Source of the DNA: an uncultured Sutterella sp.
GTDB lineage: Bacteria > Pseudomonadota > Gammaproteobacteria > Burkholderiales > Burkholderiaceae_F
Assembly (NCBI GenBank): GCA_905202595.1
Contig: CAJKSP010000016.1
Coordinates: 1-46,688, forward strand
Reading direction: 5' to 3'
Length of the DNA stretch: 46,688 bases
Shown here: in pieces, positions 5,507 to 14,286 of the stretch
Position numbering within the stretch: position 1 is the stretch's first letter
How the letters are laid out: every line of letters begins with the position of its first letter
The notes under the pieces: generated by a model
Told to the model about the DNA's origin: nothing
Seen by the model: the letters and a program-made list of their open reading frames with translations, nothing else
Database searches by the model: none
Program-made: the position numbers and the translations under genes

Positions 5507-7813
5507 ATGAATTCTTCTTCACATCGCTTTTCTTCATCCATTGCGCCTGCAGCGAGCCGTCCGCGCTTTGAGCGCCGGCTTGCCGGCGCGCTCGCCGCTC
5601 GGCTCGGCGGCCATTGGGCGGATTCAGAAAGAGCGTCCGGGAAGCCGGCGCCGAGGGCGAGTGCGTCCTCGGCATCGATCCCGGCGCAAATCCCTGAGCC
5701 GGCGGCCGCTTCGCCGGATCTGCTCCGGCAGCGAACGCGCGATCTCGCCTGGCGGGCGTCTCCCTCGGGTGCGGCGCCGATCCGCTTCGCCGGCTCGCTC
5801 AAAGTCCCGGCAGAGGCCGGCGAGGAGCGCCTGCGCCGGGCGCTTGAACGAGGCGCCGAGGCCGCACGGGGCGGTGCGGCTGCTTTGGCGGCCAAGCGCC
5901 CCTGGTGGCGGCTCGCGCCTGAGCGGGCCGCGGATCTCACGGCAGGGCCGAGCGCGCTCGCGATGCCGGCAGCCATGCCCGGACTGCTGCCGGCCGATGC
6001 GCTCCTGAGCGGGCTGGGCGAGCCGCCGAGGCTCGTGCAGAGCCCCGTTGATCCCGGCGCTCTCCTGAGGCGGCACCGCAGCTGGGCCGTGCGCATTCGG
6101 ACCGCGCTCGGCAGCGAGCGGCTCTTTGAAGCGCATGCGCTGCCGGCCATGCTTCGCTGGGCCGCAGCCGTGCAGGGGCTGCCGCGTGCGCCGAAGGGCC
6201 TTTTTGCAGAGACCGACGGCCTTTTTTCCTGCGGCCTCATGCTCGCGGCGGCGGCGCTATCTCAGATCGATCGGCGGCCGATCGGCCTCGAGCGGCCCCC
6301 TCGGGAGCGGCGGGCCTATGAAGAGCGGCTCCGCATGGCGGCCTGTCTTGCCGGGCTCTTCTGCGGCCTCGGCGCGCTTGACGGACTCTGCGTGGAGGCG
6401 GGCGCGCCCGACGAGACCTTCGGGGGCTTTCGCGCCGAGGGGCGCTGGGAGCCTGCGGCCGAACTCCTTCTCGACTTTTCGCTGCGCCACGCCGGACGGA
6501 CGCTGCGGCTTTCGTGGCGGACTCAGGCGGGGCGGGAAGCGCCTTGGCGCGGCGCCGGCGGACTGCCGCCGCCGGCCTTTCCGGGCCGAAGCGCCGTGCT
6601 GCATGCACTGGCTCGAGCGCTTCCTGCAGAAACGGCGGCATGGCTTCGGGAGGACCCCGAGTGCTATGCCGCCTTTGAAGGCGCTGCGTCCGGCGCCCTC
6701 ATGGCGAGCGAGGCCGGGAAGCTCGTTGCCGACGCTCTTCTTCGCGCCAAAGTGCAGGTCTTCAATGCGCGGGCCGTCGAGCGCGCGAAGCGCGACGCCT
6801 CGCATCCGGCGCTTCTCGGCTGGGCTGAAGCAGCCGTCCATGCCGCGAAGACGCTCGTTCTCGAAGGCCGGTGGGTCGTGAATCCGTCGGCGTCAGGCGG
6901 CGGATCGCCGAGCGCATTCCTCGCTGAAGACTCCGGCGCCGGGGTCCCGCGCGCGCCGCTCTGGTGGGCCGCAGACGGCCTCTATGTGCCTTGGCCGCTC
7001 GGCGCGCTGTCGATTGCGGCGCTGCTGCGCGATGCCTGGGGCTTTGACCGAGCCCCGACGGATCCCTGGATCCTGGCGGCGCTTCTGGTGGAAGCGGGGT
7101 TTGCGGCGCCCGCCGAGGGCGGCGCGCTGCTCCACGAGGCGGCGCTGCCGCCGGGACTTGCGTCCTGGGCGGCCGTCTCTGCGCCGCCCGCTGCGGAGGA
7201 CGAGGACGCCGAGAGCGATGAAGAGCGTCTTGAAGGCGAGCGCGAGTCTGAAGAGCCCGGCGTCTTTTCTGCGCTTTTGATCGAAGAGCCGCAGGCGCTT
7301 GTCGACCTCGCCGCATCGTGGGCGCAAACGCAGGGAGAAAGGCTTCGGCCGCTCGATCTGAAGCTGCGCCGCCGCTGCTCTCAGCCGGTGCCGGGCCTCC
7401 TCGAGGCGCACGGGCGCGCGGCGCCGGCTGCCGCCTTCTTCTGGGCGCCTGCGGCGGCGGGAGACATGCCTCGGCTCGCAGTGGAAGTGCTCTTTCGCGC
7501 CGTCGAGGCGGCGTCGCGGCGAAGCGACGCGGCGGCGCTTGCCATGAAGAGCGGCCTCTTTCTGCCGGCAGACGCGTTTCCGCCGGGGCGGCTTCTCGAG
7601 TCGGCGGAGCTCCTTGCCGCAGCAGGCGCGCTCGCGAGGCAGGCCGACGGCCGCTATCTCGTGCGGACCCGTCCGGCGTCGCCAGAGAGCGGCTTCGCAG
7701 AGTCTGAAGAAGGCGTTGTGCTTCATCCGCTCTGGGTGCGGCCCCGCCTCGCGTGGCCCAACGGGGAGGAAGAGGATGCGCCGTGGCCTCGGCCCGGCCG
7801 CATCGCCTGCTGA
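5507..7813 (+). CDS. TraI/MobH-like relaxase homologue with missing HD metal ligands
   Basis: This is a 768-residue protein. The N-terminal half follows the layout of TraI_2 (MobH) relaxases: a region around LPRAPKG (225-231), where the family has its His-rich LPASE..HH..GGL motif, and LAGLFCGLGAL (to 291), where it has LLHDLGK. Here GL is at 238-239 but the expected histidines are E/T/D, the downstream His is Cys242, and the HD pair is Cys286-Gly287. The C-terminal part (about 560-750), after an acidic stretch, resembles the TraI C-terminal domain. Position directly before traD matches MobH elements. The start at 5507 is preferred over 5336, which would begin in the hairpins. The nickase activity may be lost. 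Assignment rests on motif layout and synteny. Confidence 0.55.
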   Translation: MNSSSHRFSSSIAPAASRPRFERRLAGALAARLGGHWADSERASGKPAPRASASSASIPAQIPEPAAASPDLLRQRTRDLAWRASPSGAAPIRFAGSLKVPAEAGEERLRRALERGAEAARGGAAALAAKRPWWRLAPERAADLTAGPSALAMPAAMPGLLPADALLSGLGEPPRLVQSPVDPGALLRRHRSWAVRIRTALGSERLFEAHALPAMLRWAAAVQGLPRAPKGLFAETDGLFSCGLMLAAAALSQIDRRPIGLERPPRERRAYEERLRMAACLAGLFCGLGALDGLCVEAGAPDETFGGFRAEGRWEPAAELLLDFSLRHAGRTLRLSWRTQAGREAPWRGAGGLPPPAFPGRSAVLHALARALPAETAAWLREDPECYAAFEGAASGALMASEAGKLVADALLRAKVQVFNARAVERAKRDASHPALLGWAEAAVHAAKTLVLEGRWVVNPSASGGGSPSAFLAEDSGAGVPRAPLWWAADGLYVPWPLGALSIAALLRDAWGFDRAPTDPWILAALLVEAGFAAPAEGGALLHEAALPPGLASWAAVSAPPAAEDEDAESDEERLEGERESEEPGVFSALLIEEPQALVDLAASWAQTQGERLRPLDLKLRRRCSQPVPGLLEAHGRAAPAAAFFWAPAAAGDMPRLAVEVLFRAVEAASRRSDAAALAMKSGLFLPADAFPPGRLLESAELLAAAGALARQADGRYLVRTRPASPESGFAESEEGVVLHPLWVRPRLAWPNGEEEDAPWPRPGRIAC

Positions 7814-7861
7814 GGCGCTTCGGCGTCCAGCGATCATCTGACGGACTTCAAAAGGAAGGTT

Positions 7862-10045
7862 ATGAACGATTCTTTTCGGCGCTCCGCTCGCGAAGCGCTC
7901 TCTCATTGGCTTTTCGGAAGCGGCGCGCCGGATCCGTCGGCCGCATCCGGCCGCGCGCTCGCCAGGTGGCGCCCGGCCTACGAGGCGGCGCCCGCCGGGC
8001 TTTCTGCCGCGACGGCCGCTGCGGCGGCGCTGCTTTCGCTCGAAGGGTCGGCCCCGGGCTGGTGGAGCGCGGCGGCGGCAGGGGCCTTCGGGCTCCTCAG
8101 CGCCGCCAGAGGCTTCGGCGTCTGGACCAACTGGCGGCGCCGCGCGATGCTCGGCGGCTGCGCGCCGCTCTTCATGGGCGCGGGCGACGTGGCGGCAAGG
8201 CTTCGCGCCATGGCCGGCGAACCGTCTTCGTCGGGGCTTTCGCGCACGGGGCGCGGTCCGGCCGACGTCTGGCGCGATCTGGAGAATGCGGGCGAAGACG
8301 TGCTCTTCGATCCGAGGCGCGAGCCGCTGCCGAAGAGCCTCTGGTTCGGGCTCGGCTTCGAGTGGCGTCCGCAGCATGCGCAGCGCCTCTATGAGCTTGC
8401 TCGAAGCGACTGGCAGCGCCTGCTGCCGCCAGCTTTCATTCGGCGCCGCGTCGCCGCCGATCCGGGTCTGTCGCCGGAGAGCATCGGGCTGCCGCTTCTT
8501 CACGGCGCCGCCTCCCGGGGCGAAGAAGCCCCTATCGAAGTGCCGCTTTCAGCGCTTGGCGGCGGCACGGTCGTCATCGGCACGACGCAGTCGGGAAAGG
8601 GCGTGATGTTTGCGTCTCTTGTGACGCAGATCCTTGCCCGGGGCGAGCCGGTGATCGTGATCGACCCCAAGAATTCCGGGCGGCTTCGCGAGGCGGTGGC
8701 GCAAGGGTGCAGGCATGCTGGGCGGCCGCAGCCTCTCGTGCTCGACTCCGCTTCGCCGCAGACGAGCGTGCGCTTCAATCCGATTGCGGCCTACAGCGGC
8801 TCTGCGCAGATCGCCTCGCGCATCCGCATGGCGCTTTCGGGCGCGTCGAACGACGTCTTTGCGGACTTTGCCTGGGGCGCCGTCGACGTTGCGGCGGGCG
8901 CTCTGATGCATCTCGGGCGCTCCCCCACCTTTGCCGACATCGAGGCGTCGCTCGGCGCCGGCCTCGAGCCGCTCCTCTGCCGCACGATCGAGCGCGAGCT
9001 CGCACCGCGCTTCGGCAGCGCAGAAGCCGTCCGGACGGCTGCTCGGCTGTCGGCGCCGCCCGAGATCGAGCCCGCGTGGAGAAGAGCGAACGGCGGCACC
9101 TCCGACGCCGCCCGCCTCGTGTGGCTTTGGGAAAGCGCCATGCCGGAAGCCAGCCGCAGCCGCGCCGTTTCCGCGCTGGTGCGCGTCTGGCGGCAGGATC
9201 CGAAGCACTATGCAAAGCTCACGGCCTCGCTGGGTCCGCTTCTCGCGAAGCTCTGCGCGCCGGGGATCCGCGAGCTCCTCTCTCCTGATCCGGACGACAC
9301 GGCTGACGACCGTCCCATTGCGACGCTCGAGCGCATCGTGAAGGGCCGGGAAGTCTTCTACCTCGCGCTCAATTCGCTGTCCGACCCCGATGTGGCCTCC
9401 GCCGTCGGCTCGGCGCTCCTCGCCGACGCGGCGGCTTTAGCCGGCCGGCTCTACGCCGAAGGTGCGTCCGGCACCGGCGCCGGACGCATCTGGCTCTTTA
9501 TCGACGAGGCGGCCAACATCATGAACGACTCGGCGATCGAACTCCTCAACAAAGGGATGGAAGCTGGCATCAACGTCGTCGCCGCCATGCAGACCGCGGC
9601 CGACCTCGAAGTGCGCCTCGGCTCAGCGGCCAAAGCGCGGCAGGCGCTCGGCAACTTCAACAACGCGGTGATTCTGCGCACGAAGGATATGGAGACGGCC
9701 CGCCTCATGTCGGAAGCCTTCGGCCGCGCGTCAATTGCCGAAGCGTCGGGCGCCGTGTCGGATTCGGCCGACGGCTCGCTCCTGCCGAGCTTTTCGTCGG
9801 GCGTCTCGAGGCGGATCGCCCGCACGTCGGAGGATGCCGTGCCGCTCGACATGCTCGGGAAGCTCCCCAATGCCGAATTCTTTGCGCTTCTCGCCGGCGG
9901 CCGCCTCGTGAAGGGGCGCATGCCGATTCTCATTCCGAAGGATCCCGGGCGGCGGATCTTTGATGAGGAGGGGCGGCTGCTTCCGCTTCGGGCGCAGCGC
10001 GCACGCGGGGCCTTTTCGCCTGCGATTCCGGAGCGCGCGCGATGA
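7862..10045 (+). CDS. traD: TraD-type conjugative coupling ATPase (VirD4/TraG superfamily)
   Basis: This 727-residue ATPase would link a relaxosome to a type IV secretion channel at the inner membrane. Two hydrophobic segments lie near residues 45-85, as in membrane-anchored coupling proteins. Walker A is GTTQSGKG at 240-247 and Walker B is IWLFIDE ending at Asp548-Glu549, followed by AANI. IDPKNSGR after Walker A and the AMQTAADLEVRLG helix are typical of the SXT/TOL TraD group. A strong AAGGAAGG site precedes the ATG. The last bases overlap the next gene (ATGA), so the two are translationally coupled. Both Walker motifs look intact, unlike the relaxase-like gene upstream. Confidence 0.8.
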   Translation: MNDSFRRSAREALSHWLFGSGAPDPSAASGRALARWRPAYEAAPAGLSAATAAAAALLSLEGSAPGWWSAAAAGAFGLLSAARGFGVWTNWRRRAMLGGCAPLFMGAGDVAARLRAMAGEPSSSGLSRTGRGPADVWRDLENAGEDVLFDPRREPLPKSLWFGLGFEWRPQHAQRLYELARSDWQRLLPPAFIRRRVAADPGLSPESIGLPLLHGAASRGEEAPIEVPLSALGGGTVVIGTTQSGKGVMFASLVTQILARGEPVIVIDPKNSGRLREAVAQGCRHAGRPQPLVLDSASPQTSVRFNPIAAYSGSAQIASRIRMALSGASNDVFADFAWGAVDVAAGALMHLGRSPTFADIEASLGAGLEPLLCRTIERELAPRFGSAEAVRTAARLSAPPEIEPAWRRANGGTSDAARLVWLWESAMPEASRSRAVSALVRVWRQDPKHYAKLTASLGPLLAKLCAPGIRELLSPDPDDTADDRPIATLERIVKGREVFYLALNSLSDPDVASAVGSALLADAAALAGRLYAEGASGTGAGRIWLFIDEAANIMNDSAIELLNKGMEAGINVVAAMQTAADLEVRLGSAAKARQALGNFNNAVILRTKDMETARLMSEAFGRASIAEASGAVSDSADGSLLPSFSSGVSRRIARTSEDAVPLDMLGKLPNAEFFALLAGGRLVKGRMPILIPKDPGRRIFDEEGRLLPLRAQRARGAFSPAIPERAR

Positions 10046-10785
10046 GCCGCGGGATTTTCGGCGCGCTGTGGACGGCGGCGCTTGCACTCGAAGTCTTGGC
10101 GGCGCCGGCCGTTCTCGGGCCGGCTCAGCTTGAAGCGGTGCTTGTCCGCGAGACCTATGCGGCGGAAGCGGTCTTTGCGCCAGAAAGCCGAGCGCATGCG
10201 GCGCTTGCTGCCGTGCGGGCAGGGCTTCTCTCGCTCGCCGGCGAGCCGCCGCTGCCTCGCAAGCCCGCGCCCGGCACGGCGGCGGGCGCGGAGCTTCGAC
10301 GCGGGGGCTTCCGTCCGTCGGCGGAGAAAGACGCCCACGCAGGCGCGCTGTCGGCGCTTCGCCCGCAAGGACGCGAAGCGCTTGAATGCGGGCCGCATGA
10401 CCCGGTTCGAAGGCTCGACTTTGCGCTCGGCAGGGCTGGGGCGAGCGCTGCGGCGGCGCCTTACTTCGTGAGCCTCAGGCTTCTCGGGCGCTTGGCGGCC
10501 GGCCGTCTGGCGCTTGCCGCCGCCTTCTCGCTGATTTCTCTCCTGCTCCTCCCCGCAGCGGTGCTCGACGCTCGCGCTGCGGCTCGGATCCGCGGCGCGA
10601 CGCTTGAGCCTGGCCGGCCCCTCGCGGCGCGGGCTGCAGGCAGCGCGCCGGGGCTTCTTCTGGCTGCGGCGCTTCTTGCCGCAGCGGCGCCCTGCGAGGT
10701 GCCGCCCGTCTTCTGGGCGGCGCTGCCTTTCGGCGCGCTCATGGCGCTCTGGGCCTTCATTGCGATGAAGCCTGCATGGCGGTAG
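10042..10785 (+). CDS. DUF4400-like integrating conjugative element membrane protein
   Basis: This is a 247-residue membrane protein. One hydrophobic segment lies at the N-terminus (about 5-25), and three are near the C-terminus (about 150-180, 195-215 and 220-240), around a basic, Ala/Arg-rich loop. The start overlaps the traD stop by ATGA. In SXT-type conjugative elements the gene after traD is a DUF4400 membrane protein of this size and topology; I base the call on that position and on topology, not on a residue motif. Its role there is not well established. Confidence 0.5.
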   Translation: MSRGIFGALWTAALALEVLAAPAVLGPAQLEAVLVRETYAAEAVFAPESRAHAALAAVRAGLLSLAGEPPLPRKPAPGTAAGAELRRGGFRPSAEKDAHAGALSALRPQGREALECGPHDPVRRLDFALGRAGASAAAAPYFVSLRLLGRLAAGRLALAAAFSLISLLLLPAAVLDARAAARIRGATLEPGRPLAARAAGSAPGLLLAAALLAAAAPCEVPPVFWAALPFGALMALWAFIAMKPAWR

Positions 10786-10883
10786 AAAAGGCCTGAGGAT
10801 GCTTCGCTTCCGCAGACTCGGAGATAATGCAGGCTTCGGCGCTATGCGCATTTCCTCCTCATACCTAACGCTCAGCACGCTTC

Positions 10884-12191
10884 ATGCCCAATGCCTTTGC
10901 CCGAGAGGGCTATGAAATCATGGCGCCGGCCGGCGGCCTCGACGCGGTCGCAGCGGCGCTCGCCGGCGGCGCCGATGCCGTCTACTTCGGCGCCGGCGCC
11001 CTCAATATGCGCTCGCGCACGGCGTCGAGCATCACGATGGACGATCTCCCGGAGATCGTCCGGCGCTGCCGCGATGCGGGTGCGAAGGCCTATCTGACGC
11101 TCAATGCTATTGTCTACGAGAAGGAGCTTGCGCTCATGGACCGCATGCTCGAGCGGGCGGCCGAAGCGGGCGTCTCTGCGGTGATCGCTTCGGATCCTGC
11201 GGCGATTCTGAAGGCGCGCTCGCTCGGACTCTCGGTGCATCTCTCGACGCAGCTGAGCCTCTCGAATGCCCGAGCGCTTGCCTTCTACGCGCAGTATGCG
11301 GATGTGGCCGTGCTCGCGCGCGAAGTGCCGCTCGAAGACGTGCAGGCGATTGCCGACGAAGTGAAGCGGCTGCGCCTCTGCGGACCGAGCGGCCGGCCCT
11401 TCCGCCTCGAGTGCTTCTGCCACGGCGCGCTCTGCATGGCCGTGAGCGGGCAGTGCAATCTCAGCTACTTCCTGCGCGGCAAAAGCGGGAATCGCGGCGA
11501 GTGCCAGCACATCTGCCGGCGAAAGTACCGCCTGACGGATGTCGAGCGCGGCGACGAGATCGATTTCGACGGCGCGCGCTTCCTGTCGCCCAAGGATCTG
11601 AAGACGATCGGCATCATGGACCGCATGGTCGCGGCCGGCATTCAGATCTTCAAGATCGAGGGCCGCGCCAGAAGCCCCGAATATGTGCGGACGACGGTCG
11701 AGTGCTACCGCGAGGCGCTCGAGGCCGTCCTCTCGGGGCGCTGGACCGAGGCGTCCCGGACGGCCTGGGACGAGCGGCTCGCTGAAGTCTTCAACCGCGG
11801 CTACTGGGAGGGCTGGTACCTCGGCGCGAAGTCGATCGAGCATGCGCTCGGCACAGGCTCTCAGGCGACGATGCGAAAGGTCTACTGCGGGCGCTGCCTC
11901 AACTACTACCCGAAGGCAGGCGTCGCCTGCTTCCGCATCGAAACGCAGTCGATTGCCGAGGGCGATCGCTTCGTCATCACGGGGCAGACGACGGGTGCGG
12001 TCGAGGGCCGCGTAGCCGGTCTTCTCGTCGACGATCTGCCTCAGCCGAGCGCCGGGAAGGGGACGGAGCCCACCTTCGCCGTTCCGGAGCGGATCCGCGA
12101 AGGCGACCGCCTCTACAAGCTCGTGACGGCGATTCGTCCGCTTGAGGTGCGCGAAGCGGGCGAGGGCGCTGCGGGAGAGGCGATTCTGTGA
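10884..12191 (+). CDS. Peptidase U32 family protein (TrhP/YegQ-like)
   Basis: This 435-residue cytosolic protein belongs to peptidase family U32. It begins with the family's APAGGLDAV-AAL-GGADAVYFG segment and carries ECFCHGALCMAVSGQC, then GNRGECQHICRRKY, whose cysteines are those proposed to bind an Fe-S cluster. KIEGRARSPEYV follows as usual. Members described in E. coli act in tRNA 5-hydroxyuridine formation (TrhP/TrhO pathway) or 23S rRNA C2501 hydroxylation (RlhA). Length fits TrhP better than RlhA. A 98-bp gap separates it from the conjugation-like block. It marks the return to ordinary chromosome. Which RNA it modifies is not decided by the sequence. Confidence 0.8.
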   Translation: MPNAFAREGYEIMAPAGGLDAVAAALAGGADAVYFGAGALNMRSRTASSITMDDLPEIVRRCRDAGAKAYLTLNAIVYEKELALMDRMLERAAEAGVSAVIASDPAAILKARSLGLSVHLSTQLSLSNARALAFYAQYADVAVLAREVPLEDVQAIADEVKRLRLCGPSGRPFRLECFCHGALCMAVSGQCNLSYFLRGKSGNRGECQHICRRKYRLTDVERGDEIDFDGARFLSPKDLKTIGIMDRMVAAGIQIFKIEGRARSPEYVRTTVECYREALEAVLSGRWTEASRTAWDERLAEVFNRGYWEGWYLGAKSIEHALGTGSQATMRKVYCGRCLNYYPKAGVACFRIETQSIAEGDRFVITGQTTGAVEGRVAGLLVDDLPQPSAGKGTEPTFAVPERIREGDRLYKLVTAIRPLEVREAGEGAAGEAIL

Positions 12192-12351
12192 GGTCTGCAC
12201 CGCACTGGGCAGATCTGCCTAGGGCCTTCAGCTCAGAGCGTCCTCTGAGAAATGCCTTAGATCCCCTGCCTCATGTCAGCCGATTCTCTTTTTCCTGAGG
12301 ATTGGCGCGGCTGCCGGCGACACAAGAAGCCTCGTCCGTTGCATAGTTGAC

Positions 12352-12505
12352 TTGCCGAAGTTGATAGAGGCGCGGCGCGAAAGAGTACCGGTTCAGAGGC
12401 GGCAGCCGATGACGAACCGGGAAAGGTCAAGCCGCCGAAACGGCTCGTCCGGCAGGACGAGCAGGTTGGGCGCAGAAGAAATACTCCTGCGACTCCCGCC
12501 GGCAA
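12352..12505 (+). promoter_or_regulatory. Lysine riboswitch aptamer
   Basis: The leader of the permease gene carries the hallmark blocks of the L box in order: GATAGAGGCGCG (12363-12374), AAGAGTA (12381-12387), GAAAGG (12421-12426) and GCCGCCGAA (12431-12439). Expected stems are present. CCGGTTC (12388-12394) pairs with GAACCGG (12414-12420), CTCGTCC (12444-12450) with GGACGAG (12455-12461), CGCAG (12471-12475) with CTGCG (12487-12491), and TTGCCG (12352-12357) with CGGCAA (12500-12505) as the closing stem. Lysine binding is expected to lower expression of the downstream permease. Confidence 0.85.
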
Positions 12506-12594
12506 AACTCGACTCAGCCTGTTCGAAAGAGCGGCCGGGCGAGCGGCGGAGGAGCTGTCGATGGTGGCGGAGCTTTTTCCGCATTGCCGCAGCG

Positions 12595-12633
12595 CCTCCC
12601 GCATCTCAAGCGTAGAGCAGAGGCTGCGGGAGG
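12595..12633 (+). promoter_or_regulatory. Hairpin between aptamer and terminator (possible expression-platform element)
   Basis: CCTCCCGCA (12595-12603) pairs perfectly with TGCGGGAGG (12625-12633). It sits between the lysine aptamer and the terminator at 12658. It could take part in the switch, but the competing pairing is not clear by eye. Confidence 0.4.
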
Positions 12634-12657
12634 GAAGCGACCGTCAGAGCGAGGGAG

Positions 12658-12692
12658 CGAAGCCGCATCGATATTTGATGCGGCTTCGGCGT
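12658..12692 (+). terminator. Riboswitch-associated intrinsic terminator
   Basis: CGAAGCCGCATC (12658-12669) pairs over 12 bp with GATGCGGCTTCG (12677-12688) across a 7-nt loop, followed by GCGTTTT. It lies 42 nt before the permease start and downstream of the lysine aptamer, so premature termination in high lysine is the likely mechanism. Confidence 0.7.
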
Positions 12693-12730
12693 TTTCAAGC
12701 AACGCATTCCTTACTCTGAAGGCATTCAAA

Positions 12731-14098
12731 ATGACGGAATTCCGACGCGAAATAGGCCTCTTCGGCGGCATTTCGGTGCTCGCGGGCATCATGATCGGCT
12801 CGGGCATCTTCTACATCGGCGGCATTGTTCTCGAGCGAAGCGGCATGAGCCTCGGGCTCTCGCTCCTCGTCTGGCTCGTCGGCGGCCTCATCACCCTCAT
12901 GTGCGGCGTCTGCTACGCCGAGCTCGGCGCCATGATGCCGAAGGCCGGCGGCAGCTACGTCTATCTTCGCGAAGCCTACGGCGAGCGCACGGCGTTCGTG
13001 AGCGGCTTCTCGAGCTTCATTCTGTCCTCGTCGGCCTCCATCGCCGCGCTTGCGCTCGCCTTTGCCGGCGCGCTGTCGACCGTCATTCCGATGGGGCCGG
13101 CGGTGCAGAAGACTGTGGCGATCGCCTCGATCCTCGCCCTCACGTACATCAATCTGCGCGGCGTGCGCCTCGGCGCTGCGGTTCAGAACATCTTCATGGT
13201 GCTGAAGCTCCTGCCGATCGGCCTCATCATGGTCGCCGGCCTCTTCTTCGGCCACGAGTCGCCCGACCTTCTCGCAATGCCGCAGAACATGCCGAGCCTC
13301 GGCTCCTTCATCCCGGTGATTGCGTTCGGCGTCGTCGCCACGCTCTGGGCCTACGAAGGCTGGACGAACCTCAACAGCGTCGCTGAAGAGATGCGCAACC
13401 CGCGCCGCAACATTCCGCTCGCCATCATCGGCTCGATCCTCGGCGTGACGCTTCTCTACGTGGTCTTCAACTTCTCGATCTTCCGCGTTCTGCCTGCCGA
13501 AACGATCGCTTCGATGGTCTCCTCGGGCAACTTCTACCTCGGCACGGCTGCGGCGGAATCGCTCTTCGGCTCCTACGGCGGCATCCTCGTCGGCAGCGCC
13601 ATGATTCTCGCGATCTTCAATTCGCTCAACGGCTGCGTGATGGTCTTCCCCCGCGTCTACTACGCCATGGCCCGCGACGGCGCGATGGTCCGCGCGCTCG
13701 GCACGCTTCACCCGACCTACCGCACGCCGGTGAACGCCATCCTCGCCTCCGCCGCCATCTCCTGCGCGCTGGTCCTTGTGCGCGACCTCTCCAGCCTGAC
13801 GAACCTCGTGGCCGTCTCGGGCATCATCTTCAACTCTCTCACGCTCTACTCGGTCGTGGTGCTTCGCCGCCGCATGCCGAGCCTCGAGCGCCCCTACAAG
13901 GTCTGGCTCTACCCGTGGCTCATCTATGCCGTCCTTGCCGTGATGGCTGCGCTCTTCGCGAGCACGGTGATCGCCGACCCGGTCACGGCCGTCCTCAACC
14001 TCATCGTTCCGGCGGCGAGCCTCGTGATCTACCAGATCTTCTTCCGCCGCAGCGCCGAAGCGGTGCGCGCGAACCGAGAGGCGCTCGCTGAAGGCTGA
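12731..14098 (+). CDS. APC-family amino-acid permease, probably a lysine importer
   Basis: This 455-residue inner-membrane transporter has about 12 hydrophobic helices. GSGIFYIGG near residues 18-26 is the substrate-loop motif of APC/LAT-type transporters, and the helix-6 region has the aromatic ALWAYEGWTNLN. The start at 12731 follows GAAGGC at good spacing; an in-frame ATG at 12584 would begin inside the riboswitch platform. Control by a lysine riboswitch makes lysine, or a lysine-related amine, the likely substrate. The two hairpins after the stop (14119-14140, 14164-14185) probably end the transcript. Exchange rather than uptake cannot be excluded. Confidence 0.8.
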   Translation: MTEFRREIGLFGGISVLAGIMIGSGIFYIGGIVLERSGMSLGLSLLVWLVGGLITLMCGVCYAELGAMMPKAGGSYVYLREAYGERTAFVSGFSSFILSSSASIAALALAFAGALSTVIPMGPAVQKTVAIASILALTYINLRGVRLGAAVQNIFMVLKLLPIGLIMVAGLFFGHESPDLLAMPQNMPSLGSFIPVIAFGVVATLWAYEGWTNLNSVAEEMRNPRRNIPLAIIGSILGVTLLYVVFNFSIFRVLPAETIASMVSSGNFYLGTAAAESLFGSYGGILVGSAMILAIFNSLNGCVMVFPRVYYAMARDGAMVRALGTLHPTYRTPVNAILASAAISCALVLVRDLSSLTNLVAVSGIIFNSLTLYSVVVLRRRMPSLERPYKVWLYPWLIYAVLAVMAALFASTVIADPVTAVLNLIVPAASLVIYQIFFRRSAEAVRANREALAEG

Positions 14099-14118
14099 TG
14101 CTTCGCCTTCTTTCTCTC

Positions 14119-14185
14119 CGGCCGGCAGCGACGCCGGCCGAAGAGGAGCAGCAGACAGCGCTTGGAGCCGCCGCGCGGCGGCTCC
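14119..14185 (+). terminator. Two tandem GC-rich hairpins after the permease
   Basis: CGGCCGGC/GCCGGCCG (14119-14140, 6-nt loop) and GGAGCCGCC/GGCGGCTCC (14164-14185, GCGC loop) follow the stop. Neither has a T-run, so they may protect the 3' end or work with Rho. Confidence 0.4.
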
Positions 14186-14286
14186 CGAAGACCCAGACTT
14201 CCATTCCCCGAATTTCATGACGGCGCGTGCTGAGCGCAGCTCGGCAGAGGCGCGCCGCCCAAGCTAGACAAAAGGACGATTCCCCC

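Noticed and set aside
1..10883. Integrase, insertion sequence or tRNA attachment site for the conjugation-like block
   Set aside because: I found no recombinase gene, terminal inverted repeats or tRNA gene in this part of the window.
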